A DNA stretch of 64,000 nt, taken from NCBI RefSeq assembly GCF_000160035.2, contig NZ_KI535370.1, positions 243,617-307,616 of the forward strand, written 5' to 3'. Position numbers and translations under genes: made by a program. The DNA is from Catonella morbi ATCC 51271 (GTDB lineage Bacteria; Bacillota; Clostridia; Lachnospirales; Lachnospiraceae). A model generated the notes under the pieces. The model had not been told where the DNA came from. It made no database searches and saw only the letters and a list, made by a program, of their open reading frames with translations. Each line of letters begins with the position of its first letter. Positions within the stretch are counted from its first letter, which is position 1. Below are positions 63,774 to 64,000 of this stretch, piece after piece.

Positions 63774-64000
63774 TGAACTGCTTCCCGTCAAGTAGACAAT
63801 TAAAAAAATAAAAATTTTCTGCCATCAGATAGTTTTAATCTGGTGGCAGTTTTTATGCTGCCGCCAGATATTGTTCGTGCTTCTCGAATGGAGTTAAAAT
63901 TCCCAGTTTTCGTTGTAACCGTCTGGTGTTGTAGTATTCAATGTAATCCTCTATCATTTTCACAAGAGAATCTCTGACTGTAAACCGATTGCCATAATAC
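63774..64000 (-). mobile_element. End of an IS3-family element (cut by window edge)
   Basis: The IS end reads TGAACTGCTTCCCGTCAAGT at 63774-63793 and onward. A hairpin (CTGCCACCAGATT with AATCTGATGGCAG-like pairing, about 63822-63849) follows the transposase stop. The rest lies outside the window. Confidence 0.75.
63853..64000 (-). CDS. IS3-family transposase (orfB), C-terminal part
   Basis: The last 48 residues of the gene are visible (YGNRFTVRDSLVKMIEDYIE, then YYNTRRLQRKLGILTPFEKH), ending at TAA 63853-63855. The YYNxxRxQxKLxxLTPxE pattern is the classic end of IS3/IS150 integrases. Confidence 0.85.
   Translation of the reverse strand, partial: YYGNRFTVRDSLVKMIEDYIEYYNTRRLQRKLGILTPFEKHEQYLAAA

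Overview
The window is chromosomal DNA from a low-GC Gram-positive anaerobe, almost certainly a member of the Lachnospiraceae (Clostridia). The evidence is the AT-rich codon use, strong GGAGG ribosome binding sites with frequent TTG/GTG starts, the tig-clpP-clpX order, a desulfoferrodoxin, CUT1 sugar ABC operons without their own ATPase, a YesM/AraC-type two-component pair, and a group II intron and IS1182-like element of kinds common in that family. I cannot name the genus. No rRNA, tRNA or CRISPR array was seen.

Layout. 1-351 is the start of a secreted protein cut by the window edge. 785-2944 is a selenium/sulfur-handling group (DUF3343 protein, YedF, cysteine-desulfurase-like enzyme) that continues directly into rarA, clpX, clpP and tig (2945-7524), all on the minus strand. 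7679-14084 holds a WYL/SF1-helicase/nuclease fusion, a secreted propeller-like protein and a DUF4143-type ATPase. 14506-22640 is a sugar-uptake locus: a sensor kinase and AraC-type regulator, then a lipoprotein, two permeases and a GH32-like enzyme.

23380-25130 is a scarred locus. A hypoxanthine/uracil-DNA glycosylase gene is followed by an Rpn-type nuclease gene, and the 3' end of the glycosylase gene is repeated (90 bp, one mismatch) on the far side of the nuclease gene, against lepA. A third, 5'/middle fragment of the same gene lies 9 kb away at about 14200-14369, and the same TTGTCTT/AAGACAA palindromes precede it.

After lepA and rpsT comes a three-gene plus-strand operon (27974-30906): a zinc-ribbon protein with a possible kinase-like C-terminal half, a von Willebrand A protein, and a divergent adenylosuccinate-synthetase (PurA/PurZ superfamily) homologue. 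This is the best candidate for an undescribed system. A superoxide reductase, an M20 amidohydrolase, a double-GNAT protein behind a structured leader, and a second sugar operon (sulfatase, LacI, lipoprotein, two permeases, ketopantoate-reductase-like) follow up to 41575.

41843-51784 contains alr, an IS1182-like element inserted in a small repeat, a heterodimeric ABC exporter, an ECF sigma/anti-sigma pair and metY. 52143-55545 is a run of secreted proteins, including a WG-repeat protein and one gene with an in-frame stop. 55598-58956 is an ATPase/response regulator/kinase operon. 59117-61755 encodes a glycosyltransferase-GtrA protein, a phosphodiester-glycosidase-family protein and a small membrane protein. 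The window ends with a group II intron whose reverse transcriptase gene has an internal ochre codon, and the end of an IS3-type element.

Dispersed short repeats link these regions. One is a MITE-like family with AATTATTCAC termini (two full copies, at least three partial). The other is a set of three near-identical CCCCTTGCA hairpins.
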